From: CAXXOK01 sp964584315
Lineage (GTDB): Bacteria; Bacillota; Clostridia; Christensenellales; Aristaeellaceae
Reading direction: 5' to 3'
Assembly: GCA_964584315.1 (NCBI GenBank)
Contig: CAZOZO010000017.1
Location: 1-59,729, forward strand
Length of the DNA: 59,729 bases
The notes under the pieces are model-generated. The model saw only the letters and a program-made list of their open reading frames with translations. It was not told the origin of the DNA and searched no databases. A program made the position numbers and the translations under genes. This document shows, piece by piece, positions 16,337 through 25,652 of this stretch. The first letter of the stretch is position 1, and each line of letters begins with the position of its first letter.

Positions 16337-17368
16337 CTAGTCCGCCTCAACCAGCCAGGTATCCGGCGAGTCGAATTCCATCCGCCGGATGGCCGCCTCG
16401 ATGGATTGCTGGGTCTCCCGGTCGGCAATGCCGTTCACGGTCTTGCCGTCCATGATGCGCTGCCAGGCGGCTACAGCCATTTTCGTGTTGCTGCCGTATG
16501 CGCCGGTCTGGTGCTTCTCCTCCAAAAACCCAAGCTGGGTGAGCCACTTTTGCAGCCGCAGCACTTTGCTTCCCTCACAGCCGCTGCGCATGGTTGTGTC
16601 CACCACGTCCTCGGTGGTGCCAAAGCCCAGTATCTGGCTGGAATTCAGTGAGTAGGCGTTGCGTTGCACACGGGAAGGGTTATTGCCCTCGATCACGTGC
16701 ACCACTACGCTGCCGTCTGCCGCACGGGCACTGTACTCCACCAGCGCGACGTGCTCGGTATCGCCCGCCTCATTATAGCTGAAAAACATCAAATCGCCCG
16801 GGCGCGGTATATACTCGCCCTTTTGCAACAGGTGGTCGCTGCCGCGCAGCCACTGGTAGCCCCAACCGGGGCAGTTGCCGCGCCGGTACACGAACCGTCC
16901 GCGGGTGATGAACCAGTCCCGCCCAGTGTTCTGCCCCCCGTAGTTGGGGTACACGCTGCCCAACAGGCCGGTGCCGTTTTGCCTGTCAGCCTCGCTGACG
17001 CACCAGCAGATGAACTCCGCGCACCACGCGGCGTTTTTATCCCCCGCCCACTCGCCGTACTTGGTCAGGTTGTTGGGGCCTTCGGTATAGCCCAGCTCCG
17101 CGATGGCTACGGCCAGCACCTGCCGTACCTCCTCGCTCACCTCGCCGGTCAGGATGACTGTTTCCGGCTGCGGGGAATCGGCGGGTTGCGCCGTGCTTTC
17201 CACCGCAGGCGTTGTCGCGGCCTTGGTCGGCAACGCGGCGGCATTCAAAGTGCCCGCTCCCTCCGCCGTGGCTGCGGACAGCAGCAGGCAAAGCCCCATC
17301 AGCCAGGGCAGGCAACGCTTGAACGCCCGCACCGCACATTCCCCCGCTTTCCCCTTTGTGCGCCTCAT
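16337..17368 (-). CDS. Secreted CHAP-domain peptidoglycan hydrolase with C-terminal peptidoglycan-binding domain
   Basis: 343 residues. Signal peptide with a basic start (MRRTKGK) and hydrophobic core at about 20-35, a threonine/proline-rich linker (45-70), then a CHAP-like cysteine amidase/endopeptidase domain with WCAEFICWCV (catalytic Cys near 116), PGDLMFFSY and EHVALVEY (catalytic His near 206). Residues about 262-325 form a PG_binding_1 domain (GCEGSKVLRLQKWLTQLGFL). It should cleave peptide bonds of peptidoglycan outside the membrane. Its ATG overlaps the stop of the upstream binding-protein gene (ATGA), so the two are translated together. Confidence 0.88.
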   Translation of the reverse strand: MRRTKGKAGECAVRAFKRCLPWLMGLCLLLSAATAEGAGTLNAAALPTKAATTPAVESTAQPADSPQPETVILTGEVSEEVRQVLAVAIAELGYTEGPNNLTKYGEWAGDKNAAWCAEFICWCVSEADRQNGTGLLGSVYPNYGGQNTGRDWFITRGRFVYRRGNCPGWGYQWLRGSDHLLQKGEYIPRPGDLMFFSYNEAGDTEHVALVEYSARAADGSVVVHVIEGNNPSRVQRNAYSLNSSQILGFGTTEDVVDTTMRSGCEGSKVLRLQKWLTQLGFLEEKHQTGAYGSNTKMAVAAWQRIMDGKTVNGIADRETQQSIEAAIRRMEFDSPDTWLVEAD

Positions 17369-18915
17369 CGCCCGAACGCCTCGATGCCGCGCAGCAGCTC
17401 AAACTCCCGGATATCGCGCACCGTGGTATACATCTTGCGTGTGAGGATGGCCCCCGCGCGGTAGAACAGGCAGATGAAGGGTACGTCGTTGGCAAACTGC
17501 TGCTGGATGGCCTGCATGGTATAGGCGTAATCCTCACGGTTCTGGTTGGTGCGCAAGGTGGTGAAAAGGCTGGTCATCTCGCTGGATACATAGCGGCAGT
17601 AGTTGGCATCGTTACCCTTCATGAGCAGGAAACCCGCGTCGGGCGTGATGTCCATCTGGAAGGAAGCCAGCGCCAGATCGAACGAGCCCGCCTTGAGTTT
17701 TTCCAGCTCCTGCTCGTAAGTCATGGGGGTCACGGTCACCTTGATCTGCAATGCCTCCAGCATGTCCGCGATCAGGTTGGCAGTCTCAAAGCGCACGTCG
17801 TTCTCGGGATCCTCATACACATAGAGGCGCAGGAAGAAATTCTTCTTACCCTCGTCAACCACCTTGTCCAGCACGCCGTCGCCGTCGGTGTCGCTCCAGC
17901 CTTCCTCGGCGATCAGCTGCCTGGCCAGTTCCAGGTTGTACTGAAACTGGTTCTCCTGATCGTAATAAAGCCAGCTGGCAGAGGAGATGGGCGTGTCCGC
18001 ATCCACGGTCATGCCCATGTACACGTTGGTGGCGATCAGCTTGGTGTCGATGGCGGCGCGGATGGCCTTGCGGATGTTCAGGCTACCCAGCGGGTACTCG
18101 TCATGGTTCATCAGCAGCGTTTCCAGCTGCCGCGTCTCATAGGGGATCGACAGCGAGTTGATGCCGCTCTTGTACTGCGAAGCCGCCACCGAGCGGGTGA
18201 ACGCCGTATCCACGCGGCCGTACTCGTAGGCGGTGATCAACTCCTTATTGCTGGGGAAAAGCGTTACCATGATCTCCTTGACCTGCGGGCGGGTCTGCCA
18301 CCACTTCTCGTTCTCCTTGAGCCAGACGTAGCTGCCCACCTCAAACGCGGACACCACATAGGGGCCTGTGCCCAAGGGGCTCGGCGAATCCACCTGCGAA
18401 GCGGGCACGATGGGGAACGTGAGCGCGTACAAAAGGCCGAAGTAAGTGCGCTTGGCCGCCTTGACCACCACGGTGCGGTCGTCCGTGGCGGTGATGTCGC
18501 TCACCATATAGCGGATGGTCTGGTAAAAGCCACGCAGGTTAGGGTCTTCGCTGTTTGCCATGGTCAGCAGGTACTTGCAGGATGCCACCACGTCCTTTGC
18601 GGTCAGGGGCGTGCCGTCCGAAAAGGTGATGTTCTCGCGCAGGGTGAACGTCCACGTCTGGCCGCTGCCCGTCTCGCTCCACGTTTCGGCCAAAAGGGGC
18701 TGGGGCAGGCCGTTGTCGTCCACGGTCACGAGGCTCTCATACACCATGCCGTATACCGATACGATATCGCGCTCCTGCGGGTTCATGGGGCGTATCTCGG
18801 TGGTGCGGGTGGAGCAGATGCCCACCACGAGCGAATCGTCCACGTTCTCGGAAAGGGCGGGCGCGGCGGCGAGCAGCGTGAGCAGGCAGAGCAGCAGGCA
18901 GATGGTGCGTTTCAT
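17365..18915 (-). CDS. Family 5 (peptide/nickel type) ABC transporter substrate-binding protein
   Basis: 516 residues, usual for OppA/DppA-like proteins. Signal peptide MKRTICLLLCLLTLLAAAPALS with a type I cleavage site (no LxxC lipobox). Family motifs include VYESLVTVDDNGLPQPLLAETW, FTLRENITFSDGTPLTAKDVV and NIRKAIRAAIDTKLIA. An insertion SDTDGDGVLDKV has the aspartate spacing of a thrombospondin-type-3 or EF-hand calcium loop, common in this family. The start ATG lies 4 nt after GGAGG. No permease or ATPase is adjacent. It overlaps the CHAP hydrolase gene, so it may capture wall-derived peptides released by that enzyme; this is inference. Confidence 0.9.
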   Translation of the reverse strand: MKRTICLLLCLLTLLAAAPALSENVDDSLVVGICSTRTTEIRPMNPQERDIVSVYGMVYESLVTVDDNGLPQPLLAETWSETGSGQTWTFTLRENITFSDGTPLTAKDVVASCKYLLTMANSEDPNLRGFYQTIRYMVSDITATDDRTVVVKAAKRTYFGLLYALTFPIVPASQVDSPSPLGTGPYVVSAFEVGSYVWLKENEKWWQTRPQVKEIMVTLFPSNKELITAYEYGRVDTAFTRSVAASQYKSGINSLSIPYETRQLETLLMNHDEYPLGSLNIRKAIRAAIDTKLIATNVYMGMTVDADTPISSASWLYYDQENQFQYNLELARQLIAEEGWSDTDGDGVLDKVVDEGKKNFFLRLYVYEDPENDVRFETANLIADMLEALQIKVTVTPMTYEQELEKLKAGSFDLALASFQMDITPDAGFLLMKGNDANYCRYVSSEMTSLFTTLRTNQNREDYAYTMQAIQQQFANDVPFICLFYRAGAILTRKMYTTVRDIREFELLRGIEAFGR

Positions 18916-19006
18916 GTTTCCTCCAAAATACGCCGCGCTGGGCACGAAAAGCGTGCGGCGGATGGGTCATGCCCGTGCGGGCACGATGTGGACGGGCGCG
19001 GGGGAC

Positions 19007-19034
19007 AAAATATCGACCGCCGAACCTTGGGCAA
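19007..19034 (-). promoter_or_regulatory. Possible promoter of the binding protein-CHAP-caspase-glycosyltransferase operon
   Basis: Minus strand TTGCCC (19029-19034), 16 bp, TATTTT (19007-19012), about 90 nt before the gene at 18915. Confidence 0.4.
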
Positions 19035-19163
19035 TACGTGGTTTGGCGCAAGGCCGAACCTGACTCGTTGCACGGTGGGGTTGAGCCTTTGCAGAGCCCG
19101 CCGCGCCGCTGGCAGCGAAACGGGCGCTGAGGCAGCCGTGGCAAGCGCAGCCATCTTCCCGCA

Positions 19164-21140
19164 CTATGCCGCGGGGTCGGCAGCATTCGCGTCTGTGGCT
19201 GCCGCGTTCACGGCCTCCAGCCCGCCCTCGTAATACAGCCTGCGGTATGCCGCAAAGGCTTTGAGCACACGGGTCGCATAGGTCTTGGTGGGGCCGTCTG
19301 CCATGTTCTCCAGTTTGATGGAGGTGCTGTCTGCGCTGTAGCGGGAGTCGTTCAGCCAGTTTTGCACGGTGTTCTGCCCCGCGTGGAACGCTGCCGCCAC
19401 CAACACCGGGTCGCCGCGGAAACGGTCGCTCAGGAACGCGAGATACCAGCAGGCATAGCGCACATTGGTATCGGGGTCGTACATCCGGTCGAAGCTATAC
19501 TCGCTCGTGTCGCCGATCTTGCCGTGCACCCACTCGGCGGTGTCCGGCATCATCTGCATCAGGCCGCGCGCGCCCACGTCGCTCTCCGCCTGTGGGTTAA
19601 AGCTGCTCTCGTTGAGCACGATAGCAGCGACGAACGCGGGGTGCAGGTTGTTGGCCGCGGCCTCCCGCTCGATCAGTTCGCGGTAATCGTAAGGGTGTTT
19701 GTTCACCAGCGACGCCTGCGCGGCCTCGCGGGCGGCCAGCACCCCCTCGGTCTGCGATGCGTAGGTCATGCGCAGTATCCACAGCAGCACCAGCGCCAGT
19801 GCCGCCACAAACGTGCCGATGCCAAGGTATGGGATGCGCGGCCTGGGCTTTGGCTCCTCGTCGGCCTCATCCTCGTCCGTCTCTCCCTGGTAGGGGTTTT
19901 GCCTGCTTGCGGCATAGCCGGATGCGTAGGGGTCGCGTGGGTCGTAGCCACCCTGCGGGGCATAACCGCCCTGCGCGGGTTGCTGCCATCCGTCGGGTGC
20001 GCCACTCTGCGGGGTATAGGCCTCGCGGCGGATGGCTACCGCCTGCCGCGGATAGCTGCCCTGCGGCGTGTAGCCATTGTTGGCAGGCGTATCCTGATAG
20101 CCATCGCCGCCCGCGTAGCCGCCCCGCGGAGCATAGCGGCCCGCCGGCGTGCCATAGGGGGGCATGCCCGCGTCACTGCCATCGCCATAGGGCGGACCGT
20201 CCAAACCGTCCTGTCCGTTCACATAGGCGGCACGGCGGGCACGGGGGGCGTAGTCCATACCGCCCTGCGGCACCTGTCCGCCCTGCGCCTGCCTGCGCGC
20301 ATAGCCTTCCTGCCGGTCATACGGGGCGGGCGCACCCTCCATGCGCTGGACACGAGCAGGGTCGCGCGGCGGCGGCGCGGCCAGCTGCGCCCCGTGGCGC
20401 TTGCGGCCTACACCCATCGCCATGCGCAGCCTGTCGTCCTCGCTCATCTTTTGGGCGATCAGCTCGGGCGGGTATCCGGCGGCAGCATATTCATCGGCGG
20501 TCATTGGGGTGGCGTTTTGCGCCCTGGTCGGGGCAGTGCGCGCGATGGGCCTGCCCAGCAGGTCGGTGGGCGGCGGTCCCTCCGGGGCACGCTCCGGCTG
20601 AACGGCAGGGCGCGCGGAAGCACGGCGCTCGTCATAGAGCGGCATGTTGTTCTGGCGCGCGGCGCGCAGCCAGTCCGGCATCTCGCCCTCGGCGGGCGGG
20701 GCAAAGCGCGCGTCCTCCTCTTTGGTCGGTTCGGGCGCGCGCGCAGGGGACTGTGCCCTGCGCGGCGAACGGGCTTCGTCTGTCCCCAGCACAGGCGCAG
20801 CCTCAGGTGCATAGGTGGGGGTATGGGCGAAGGCGTTGTCACGCGGGCGCGGATAGGCCACGCTCGCGGCAGGCGCGGGGTCGCCCGCGCGCGGCATGCG
20901 GCGGGCTGCTTCCAACCCGCGCGGCGCGCCGCTCCCGGCCGCGCTTCCCTCCGTGGCGGCGTCCTCCGCAGGTGCGTTTGGATCCACGCGGTGGCGCACG
21001 GTGGCGCGATCCGCCTCGCGGTGGATGGCCTCGCCCTGCCTGCGGCGCTCGCCTTCGGCCACGCTGCCCACGTAGTTGTAATCGACGGGGGCGTAGTCGT
21101 CATCCTCGCTGTGATACTTCCGGGGCAGGCAAAGCAGCAT
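19164..21140 (-). CDS. Membrane-anchored lytic transglycosylase (SLT domain) with long low-complexity N-terminal region
   Basis: 658 residues. Residues 1 to about 430 are disordered and rich in Pro, Gly, Arg, Tyr and Gln, with repeated short YAPQGG-like motifs. One membrane helix follows (about 438-458), then an SLT domain with AIVLNESSFNPQAESDVGARG (catalytic Glu near 511), LMQMMPDTAEW and AAAFHAGQNTVQNWL. SLT domains cut the glycan strands of peptidoglycan. By charge the tail should be cytoplasmic and the enzyme outside. The ATG at 21140 has AAGGGAG 8 nt upstream; the ATG 14 codons earlier lacks a site. It follows coaE and polA on the same strand. The tail length is far beyond typical for this family. 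Confidence 0.88.
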   Translation of the reverse strand: MLLCLPRKYHSEDDDYAPVDYNYVGSVAEGERRRQGEAIHREADRATVRHRVDPNAPAEDAATEGSAAGSGAPRGLEAARRMPRAGDPAPAASVAYPRPRDNAFAHTPTYAPEAAPVLGTDEARSPRRAQSPARAPEPTKEEDARFAPPAEGEMPDWLRAARQNNMPLYDERRASARPAVQPERAPEGPPPTDLLGRPIARTAPTRAQNATPMTADEYAAAGYPPELIAQKMSEDDRLRMAMGVGRKRHGAQLAAPPPRDPARVQRMEGAPAPYDRQEGYARRQAQGGQVPQGGMDYAPRARRAAYVNGQDGLDGPPYGDGSDAGMPPYGTPAGRYAPRGGYAGGDGYQDTPANNGYTPQGSYPRQAVAIRREAYTPQSGAPDGWQQPAQGGYAPQGGYDPRDPYASGYAASRQNPYQGETDEDEADEEPKPRPRIPYLGIGTFVAALALVLLWILRMTYASQTEGVLAAREAAQASLVNKHPYDYRELIEREAAANNLHPAFVAAIVLNESSFNPQAESDVGARGLMQMMPDTAEWVHGKIGDTSEYSFDRMYDPDTNVRYACWYLAFLSDRFRGDPVLVAAAFHAGQNTVQNWLNDSRYSADSTSIKLENMADGPTKTYATRVLKAFAAYRRLYYEGGLEAVNAAATDANAADPAA

Positions 21141-21205
21141 ACGCTCGCTCCCTTCGGGTGGTTTGGGTACATGCCCCGCCATTGCAGTGCGGGGCGGCTT
21201 GCGGC

Positions 21206-21859
21206 CTAGTCCGTTTCAGCCTGCGCGTCCATGTCCATGGGCCGCGGCGTACGGCGCGGGCCGTCCGCAAGCATTTGCTGCCAGAGCAGCGTCGCGCGCC
21301 TGCGCGTATCGGCAATGGGCGCGTCGGTGGAGAGCACATAGTCGGAAAGGCTGGCGTTCAACGCCTGCGGGTTCTGGCTTTGGATGCGCCGCAGAGCCTC
21401 GTCATAGGTGAGCCTGTCCCGCCCGCGGATGCGCCGGATGCGGGTTGGCAGCGGCGCCACCACGCACACGACCGCGTCCGCCACGCTGTCCATGCCCGCC
21501 TCGAACAAGAGCGGCGCTTCCACGATGGCGACCTCCGCCCCCGAGGCCCGCAGGCGATCGAGCCCCGCAAGCGTGCGGCGGATCACCAGCGGGTGGATGA
21601 TGGCGTTGAGCTTCGCGCGCGCCGCCTCGTCGCCGCCGAACACCCGCCGTGCCAGCGCGGGGCGGTCAAGCGTGCCATCGGGGTGGAACACCCCGTCGCC
21701 AAAGGCCGCGCGGATGGGCGGCAGCGCCTCGCCGCCCGCGGCGGTCAGGCTGCGGCTGATCGCGTCCGCGTCGATCACCTGCGCGCCAAACGAGCGATAC
21801 AGCGCCGCCAGCGTGGACTTACCGGAGCCGATGCCGCCGGTCACCGCGATCACGCGCAC
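21206..21859 (-). CDS. coaE: Dephospho-CoA kinase
   Basis: 217 residues; phosphorylates dephospho-CoA, the last step of coenzyme A synthesis. P-loop VTGGIGSGKST at the N-terminus, VIDADAISR (substrate Asp), and the lid and core motifs VEAPLLFEAG and RIRGRDRLTYDEALRRIQSQ typical of CoaE. The start is the GTG at 21859, 8 nt after GGGAGG; the longer frame to 21913 lacks a site. The gene follows polA after 58 nt, the polA-coaE pairing common in Bacillota. Confidence 0.96.
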   Translation of the reverse strand: MRVIAVTGGIGSGKSTLAALYRSFGAQVIDADAISRSLTAAGGEALPPIRAAFGDGVFHPDGTLDRPALARRVFGGDEAARAKLNAIIHPLVIRRTLAGLDRLRASGAEVAIVEAPLLFEAGMDSVADAVVCVVAPLPTRIRRIRGRDRLTYDEALRRIQSQNPQALNASLSDYVLSTDAPIADTRRRATLLWQQMLADGPRRTPRPMDMDAQAETD

Positions 21860-21917
21860 GGTCGATGCCTCCCTGTTATAACGATTAGCGGAGCGAAAAC
21901 CCTTCGCCAGCAAGAAA

Positions 21918-24701
21918 TCATTTCGCGTCGTACCAGCTTTTCCCGCTGCTTACCTCGGCCACCAGCGGCACGGCGAGGGTCACGATGCCCTCCATGGCCG
22001 CCTGCAAAAGCTTGCTCACGGCCTTGATCTCCGCTACGGGGCACTCCACCACCAGCTCGTCGTGCACCTGCAAGATCAGGCGCGCCGCATAGCCGCCCTC
22101 CTCCAGCTCGCGCTGCACGCGCACCATCGCCAGCTTGATGATGTCCGCGGCGGTGCCCTGCACGGGCGTGTTCATGGCCGCGCGCTCGCCAAAGCTGCGG
22201 ATGTTGCGGTTGCTGCTCCTGAGCTCGTGCAGCTCTCGCCTGCGGTGGAACAGCGTCTCGGCATACCCATATTCATAGCCCTTGTGCACCGAGGCGTCCA
22301 TAAAGGCCTTGACCATCGGGTACCGCTCAAAGTATGTGGCGATGAACGCATCCGCTTCCTTGCGGCTCACGCCAATGTTGTTGGCCAGCCCAAAGCCGCT
22401 GATGCCGTATACGATGCCGAAGTTGACCGCCTTGGCGCTGCGGCGCATGGCGGGCGTCACGCTCTCAAACGGCACGCCGTTCACCTCGGCGGCGGTACGG
22501 GTGTGGATATCCTGACCGCGGATGAACGCGTCGCGCATGGCGGGGTCGCCGCTCAGGTGCGCCAGCACGCGCAGCTCGATCTGGCTGTAGTCCGCGTCCA
22601 GCAGCTGGCAGCCTTCGCGGGCCACGAACGCCTTGCGAATCTCGCGGCCCTCCTCGCTGCGAACGGGGATGTTCTGCAAGTTGGGGTCGATGCTGGAGAT
22701 GCGGCCCGTAACGGTCGAAGTCTGGTCAAAGGTGGTATGGATGCGGCCCGTCGTGTCCACCAGTCTGGTGAGGCCTTCGATGTATGTGCCCACCAGCTTG
22801 GTGAGCTTGCGGTATTTGAGCAGCGGCTCGATCGCGGGATGATCCAGAGCCTCCAGCACATCGGCGGACGTACTGTATGCGCCCGCCTTGCCGCGGCGGC
22901 CACCGGCCGTAAGCCCCAGCTTTTCAAATAGCACCTCGCCCAGCTGGCGCGGGCTGTTCACATTGAACTCCTCGCCTCCCGTCAGGCGGATCACCTCGGC
23001 ACGGCAACGCTCGATCTCGGCGGTAAACAGCGCGCCCAGCTCCGCAAGAGCCGCCTTGTCCACGCTGAAGCCTTCCTGTTCCATGGCGTAAAGCACGCGG
23101 GTGAGCGGCAGCTCCATATCGGTGAGCAGCGAAAGCATCCCCTGCGCCGTGAGGCGCTGCAGCTGCTGCTCCGCCAGCGGGTGGAGCGCCGCGGCATACT
23201 CGGCGGCCTTCTCCGGCGGCTCGGGCGGGGGAACGACTTTCTTGCCCTTTTTGGGCGCCTCGGCGGGTTCACCCTCGGCCTCCGGCTCCACGACGGGCTG
23301 CTCTGCGCCGCCCGCGAGCGTCTCCAGCAGGGAGAAACCCTTGCGCGTGGGCTCCAGCAGGTAGGCGGCCACCATGGTGTCCATCCGTACCTCCGGCAGG
23401 GGCAGCTTCAGCTTGCCCAGCCTGTGGTACAGCGCCTTCGCGCCGTGCACCAGCAGCGGCGCGGCACACCACAGCGGGCGAAGCGCGGTCAGAATCTGAT
23501 CCTCATACAGGCCGCCACTCAAAATATCCATCAGGATGGGCGCATACCAGCGGCGACCGTCCGCCGCGGCGAGACCCACGGCTGTATCGCTCAGGTACAG
23601 TGCCACAGGCGCGCCTGCCTTGGCCAGCGACACGGCCAGCACGCCCACTGCTTCCGCGGTGGTCAGCGCTGCGGCTTCGCCCCCGGCGGTCTGCGGTGCG
23701 GTCTGTTCCGCCTGGGGTGCGGGGGCCTGCGATACGGCCTCGGCCGGCGCGGCGGCAGGCGTTTGCGGCGCAACCTGGGCAGGTGCGGCGGGCCTGGCGG
23801 GCGCTTTGGCCGCGGGCGCGGCCTTGCCGCCGCCCGCCAGCAGCGTGGTCAGCTGTTGGCTCAAACGATTCAACTGGTATTTCTGCATCGTGGGGATGCC
23901 CTTGAGCATGCCTTCCAGCCCGCACGCGTCAAAATCAAGCTTGAGCGGTGCGGAAACGCGGATGGTGCCCAGATCCTTGCTCATCTCGGCCTGCTCGCGG
24001 TTCTCGCGCAGTTTCTCGCCCAGCTTGCCGGGCACCTCGTCCGCGTGGGCCAGCACGTTTTCCAGCGTGCCGTACTGGGTAATGAGCTTCAGCGCGGTCT
24101 TCTCCCCCACGCCGGGCACGCCCGGGATGTTGTCGCTGCTGTCCCCCATCAGGCCCTTCATGTCGGTCACCTGATCGGGGCCATAGCCGTAGGTTTCGCG
24201 CATCAGGTCAGGCGTGAGCAACAGGCTCTCGCTGATGCCCGTCTTGGTCAAAATGACTTGCGTGTGGCGGCTCACCAGCTGGAAGCTGTCGCGGTCGCCG
24301 GTCAGAATGTAAGCGTGGATGCCCTCCGCATTCGCCAGCTTGGCGGCGGTGCCCAGCAGGTCGTCCGCCTCGTAGCCTTCCATCTCGCAGATGGTCACGC
24401 CCATGGCAGTCAAAATCTCGCGCACGATGGGGAACTGCGGGCGCAGTTCCTCCGGCGTTGGCTTGCGGCCCGCCTTGTACTCGTCGTACATCGTGTGGCG
24501 GAAGGTGGGGGCGTGCATGTCCAGCATCACGCACAGCGCCTCGGGCCGGTAGTCCGCGATGGCCTTGAACAGCATGGCGAAGAAGCCCTGCACGGCGTTG
24601 GTGAAAACGCCGCCCACCGAGAGCGGCGGCAGGGCGTGGAACGCGCGATGGATCAGGCTGTGCCCATCCACCAGCAGTACGGAAGCGGGTCGGCTGTCCA
24701 T
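21918..24701 (-). CDS. polA: DNA polymerase I (proofreading-defective type)
   Basis: 927 residues. N-terminal 5'-3' exonuclease domain (VLLVDGHSLIHRAFHALP, DGDRDSFQLV-like region, GVGEKTALKL), an alanine-rich linker near residues 290-345, a degenerate 3'-5' exonuclease domain, and a C-terminal polymerase domain with motif A DADYSQIELRVLAHLSGD, motif B KAVNFGIVYGISGFG and motif C QVHDELVVE. In the exonuclease domain, the Asp/Glu pair of Exo I, the Asp of Exo II (here ALYHRL) and the Asp of Exo III are not present, as in Bacillus and Thermus enzymes. AAAGGAGG precedes the ATG. Fills gaps in repair and removes RNA primers. Confidence 0.97.
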   Translation of the reverse strand: MDSRPASVLLVDGHSLIHRAFHALPPLSVGGVFTNAVQGFFAMLFKAIADYRPEALCVMLDMHAPTFRHTMYDEYKAGRKPTPEELRPQFPIVREILTAMGVTICEMEGYEADDLLGTAAKLANAEGIHAYILTGDRDSFQLVSRHTQVILTKTGISESLLLTPDLMRETYGYGPDQVTDMKGLMGDSSDNIPGVPGVGEKTALKLITQYGTLENVLAHADEVPGKLGEKLRENREQAEMSKDLGTIRVSAPLKLDFDACGLEGMLKGIPTMQKYQLNRLSQQLTTLLAGGGKAAPAAKAPARPAAPAQVAPQTPAAAPAEAVSQAPAPQAEQTAPQTAGGEAAALTTAEAVGVLAVSLAKAGAPVALYLSDTAVGLAAADGRRWYAPILMDILSGGLYEDQILTALRPLWCAAPLLVHGAKALYHRLGKLKLPLPEVRMDTMVAAYLLEPTRKGFSLLETLAGGAEQPVVEPEAEGEPAEAPKKGKKVVPPPEPPEKAAEYAAALHPLAEQQLQRLTAQGMLSLLTDMELPLTRVLYAMEQEGFSVDKAALAELGALFTAEIERCRAEVIRLTGGEEFNVNSPRQLGEVLFEKLGLTAGGRRGKAGAYSTSADVLEALDHPAIEPLLKYRKLTKLVGTYIEGLTRLVDTTGRIHTTFDQTSTVTGRISSIDPNLQNIPVRSEEGREIRKAFVAREGCQLLDADYSQIELRVLAHLSGDPAMRDAFIRGQDIHTRTAAEVNGVPFESVTPAMRRSAKAVNFGIVYGISGFGLANNIGVSRKEADAFIATYFERYPMVKAFMDASVHKGYEYGYAETLFHRRRELHELRSSNRNIRSFGERAAMNTPVQGTAADIIKLAMVRVQRELEEGGYAARLILQVHDELVVECPVAEIKAVSKLLQAAMEGIVTLAVPLVAEVSSGKSWYDAK

Positions 24702-24834
24702 GGAAAGCCTCCTTTGCGGGGCGTTGATGCGATGTCAATCTGCTTTGGGTAGCAGGGGCGCGGATAAACCGGTTTGGCTGCCAGCGCAGCCGCCACGAGG
24801 CAGACGCGCTGGTTTGGCATCCAATCCCGCGTCC

Positions 24835-24863
24835 AGTATACCATAACGGGCGGCGGAACACAA
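24835..24863 (-). promoter_or_regulatory. Probable promoter of polA-coaE
   Basis: Minus strand TTGTGT (24858-24863), 17 bp, TATACT (24835-24840) with an extended -10 TGG before it. Confidence 0.6.
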
Positions 24864-24890
24864 AACGCCGGCGGGCGGCGGAAACGCGCA

Positions 24891-24928
24891 CGGCCCCGCC
24901 TGCGTAGGACATACGCGTCGCGGGGCCG
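24891..24928 (-). terminator. Hairpin after nrdR
   Basis: Perfect 9-bp outer stem CGGCCCCGC/GCGGGGCCG (24891-24899, 24920-24928) with an inner GCGTA/TACGC stem. There is no T tract, so it may stabilise the nrdR 3' end or act as a weak terminator. Confidence 0.45.
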
Positions 24929-24975
24929 CCTGTAGATGTGTAACAATTGGCGCGCAAGGCGGCGCGGGCCGCCGC

Positions 24976-25461
24976 TCAGGGCGTGTCGCCCCCGCCCGAG
25001 CGCAGCTTGTTCTCGCTCACCAGCTTGTTAAGTTCGTCCATGAAGCTGCTCACGTCGGTAAACTGGCGGTACACGCTGGCAAAGCGCACATAGGCGACCT
25101 CGTCTAGCTTCTTGAGCTCCTCCATCACCAGCTCGCCGATGCGGCGGGAGCTGAACTCGTCCTCCCCGCTGGAGTAGACGGCCTTCTCCACCTTTTCGAC
25201 GATGGCGTCGATGTCCTTCATGCTCACGGGGCGCTTCTGGCAAGCGTGCATCAGGCCCGCCTTGATCTTCTCGGGCATGAAGGCCTCGCGCCGCATATCC
25301 TTTTTGATGACCATGACGGGCGAGGTCTCGATTTTCTCATAGGTGGTAAAGCGGCGGCCGCAGCGCATGCACTCGCGCCGCCTGCGGATGCTCGTGCCCT
25401 CCTCGGTGGGCCGGCTGTCGATCACGCGGGAGTCCAGATAACCGCAATATTGGCATCTCAT
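24976..25461 (-). CDS. nrdR: Transcriptional repressor NrdR of ribonucleotide reductase genes
   Basis: 161 residues. N-terminal zinc ribbon MRCQYCGYLDSRVIDSRPTEEG with the second pair in RRRRECMRCGRRFTTYE, followed by the ATP-cone (PVMVIKKDMRREAFMPEKIKAGLMHACQKRPVS region). NrdR senses ATP/dATP and represses nrd operons. The start is fixed by the zinc ribbon and by AAAGGCGG upstream. The nrd genes themselves are outside the window. The promoter at 25507 drives it alone or with the genes downstream. Confidence 0.97.
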   Translation of the reverse strand: MRCQYCGYLDSRVIDSRPTEEGTSIRRRRECMRCGRRFTTYEKIETSPVMVIKKDMRREAFMPEKIKAGLMHACQKRPVSMKDIDAIVEKVEKAVYSSGEDEFSSRRIGELVMEELKKLDEVAYVRFASVYRQFTDVSSFMDELNKLVSENKLRSGGGDTP

Positions 25462-25506
25462 GGGTGCGCCGCCTTTCTGGTGGGATGATCGCTGCCATTT
25501 CAGATG

Positions 25507-25535
25507 ATTATAAAGCATTTGCGAAAATCTGGCAA
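25507..25535 (-). promoter_or_regulatory. SigA promoter of nrdR
   Basis: Minus strand TTGCCA (25530-25535), 17 bp, TATAAT (25507-25512). Confidence 0.8.
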
Positions 25536-25652
25536 TAGAAGGGAGGCAAACCGTGCGCCGCACAGGCAAACCCGGATGCGCCCCGTTTCAGGCGTGACAG
25601 GGCAGCGCAGCCTGACCCCTTATGGGAAAAGGCTTTGCAAGCCTGTCTACCT

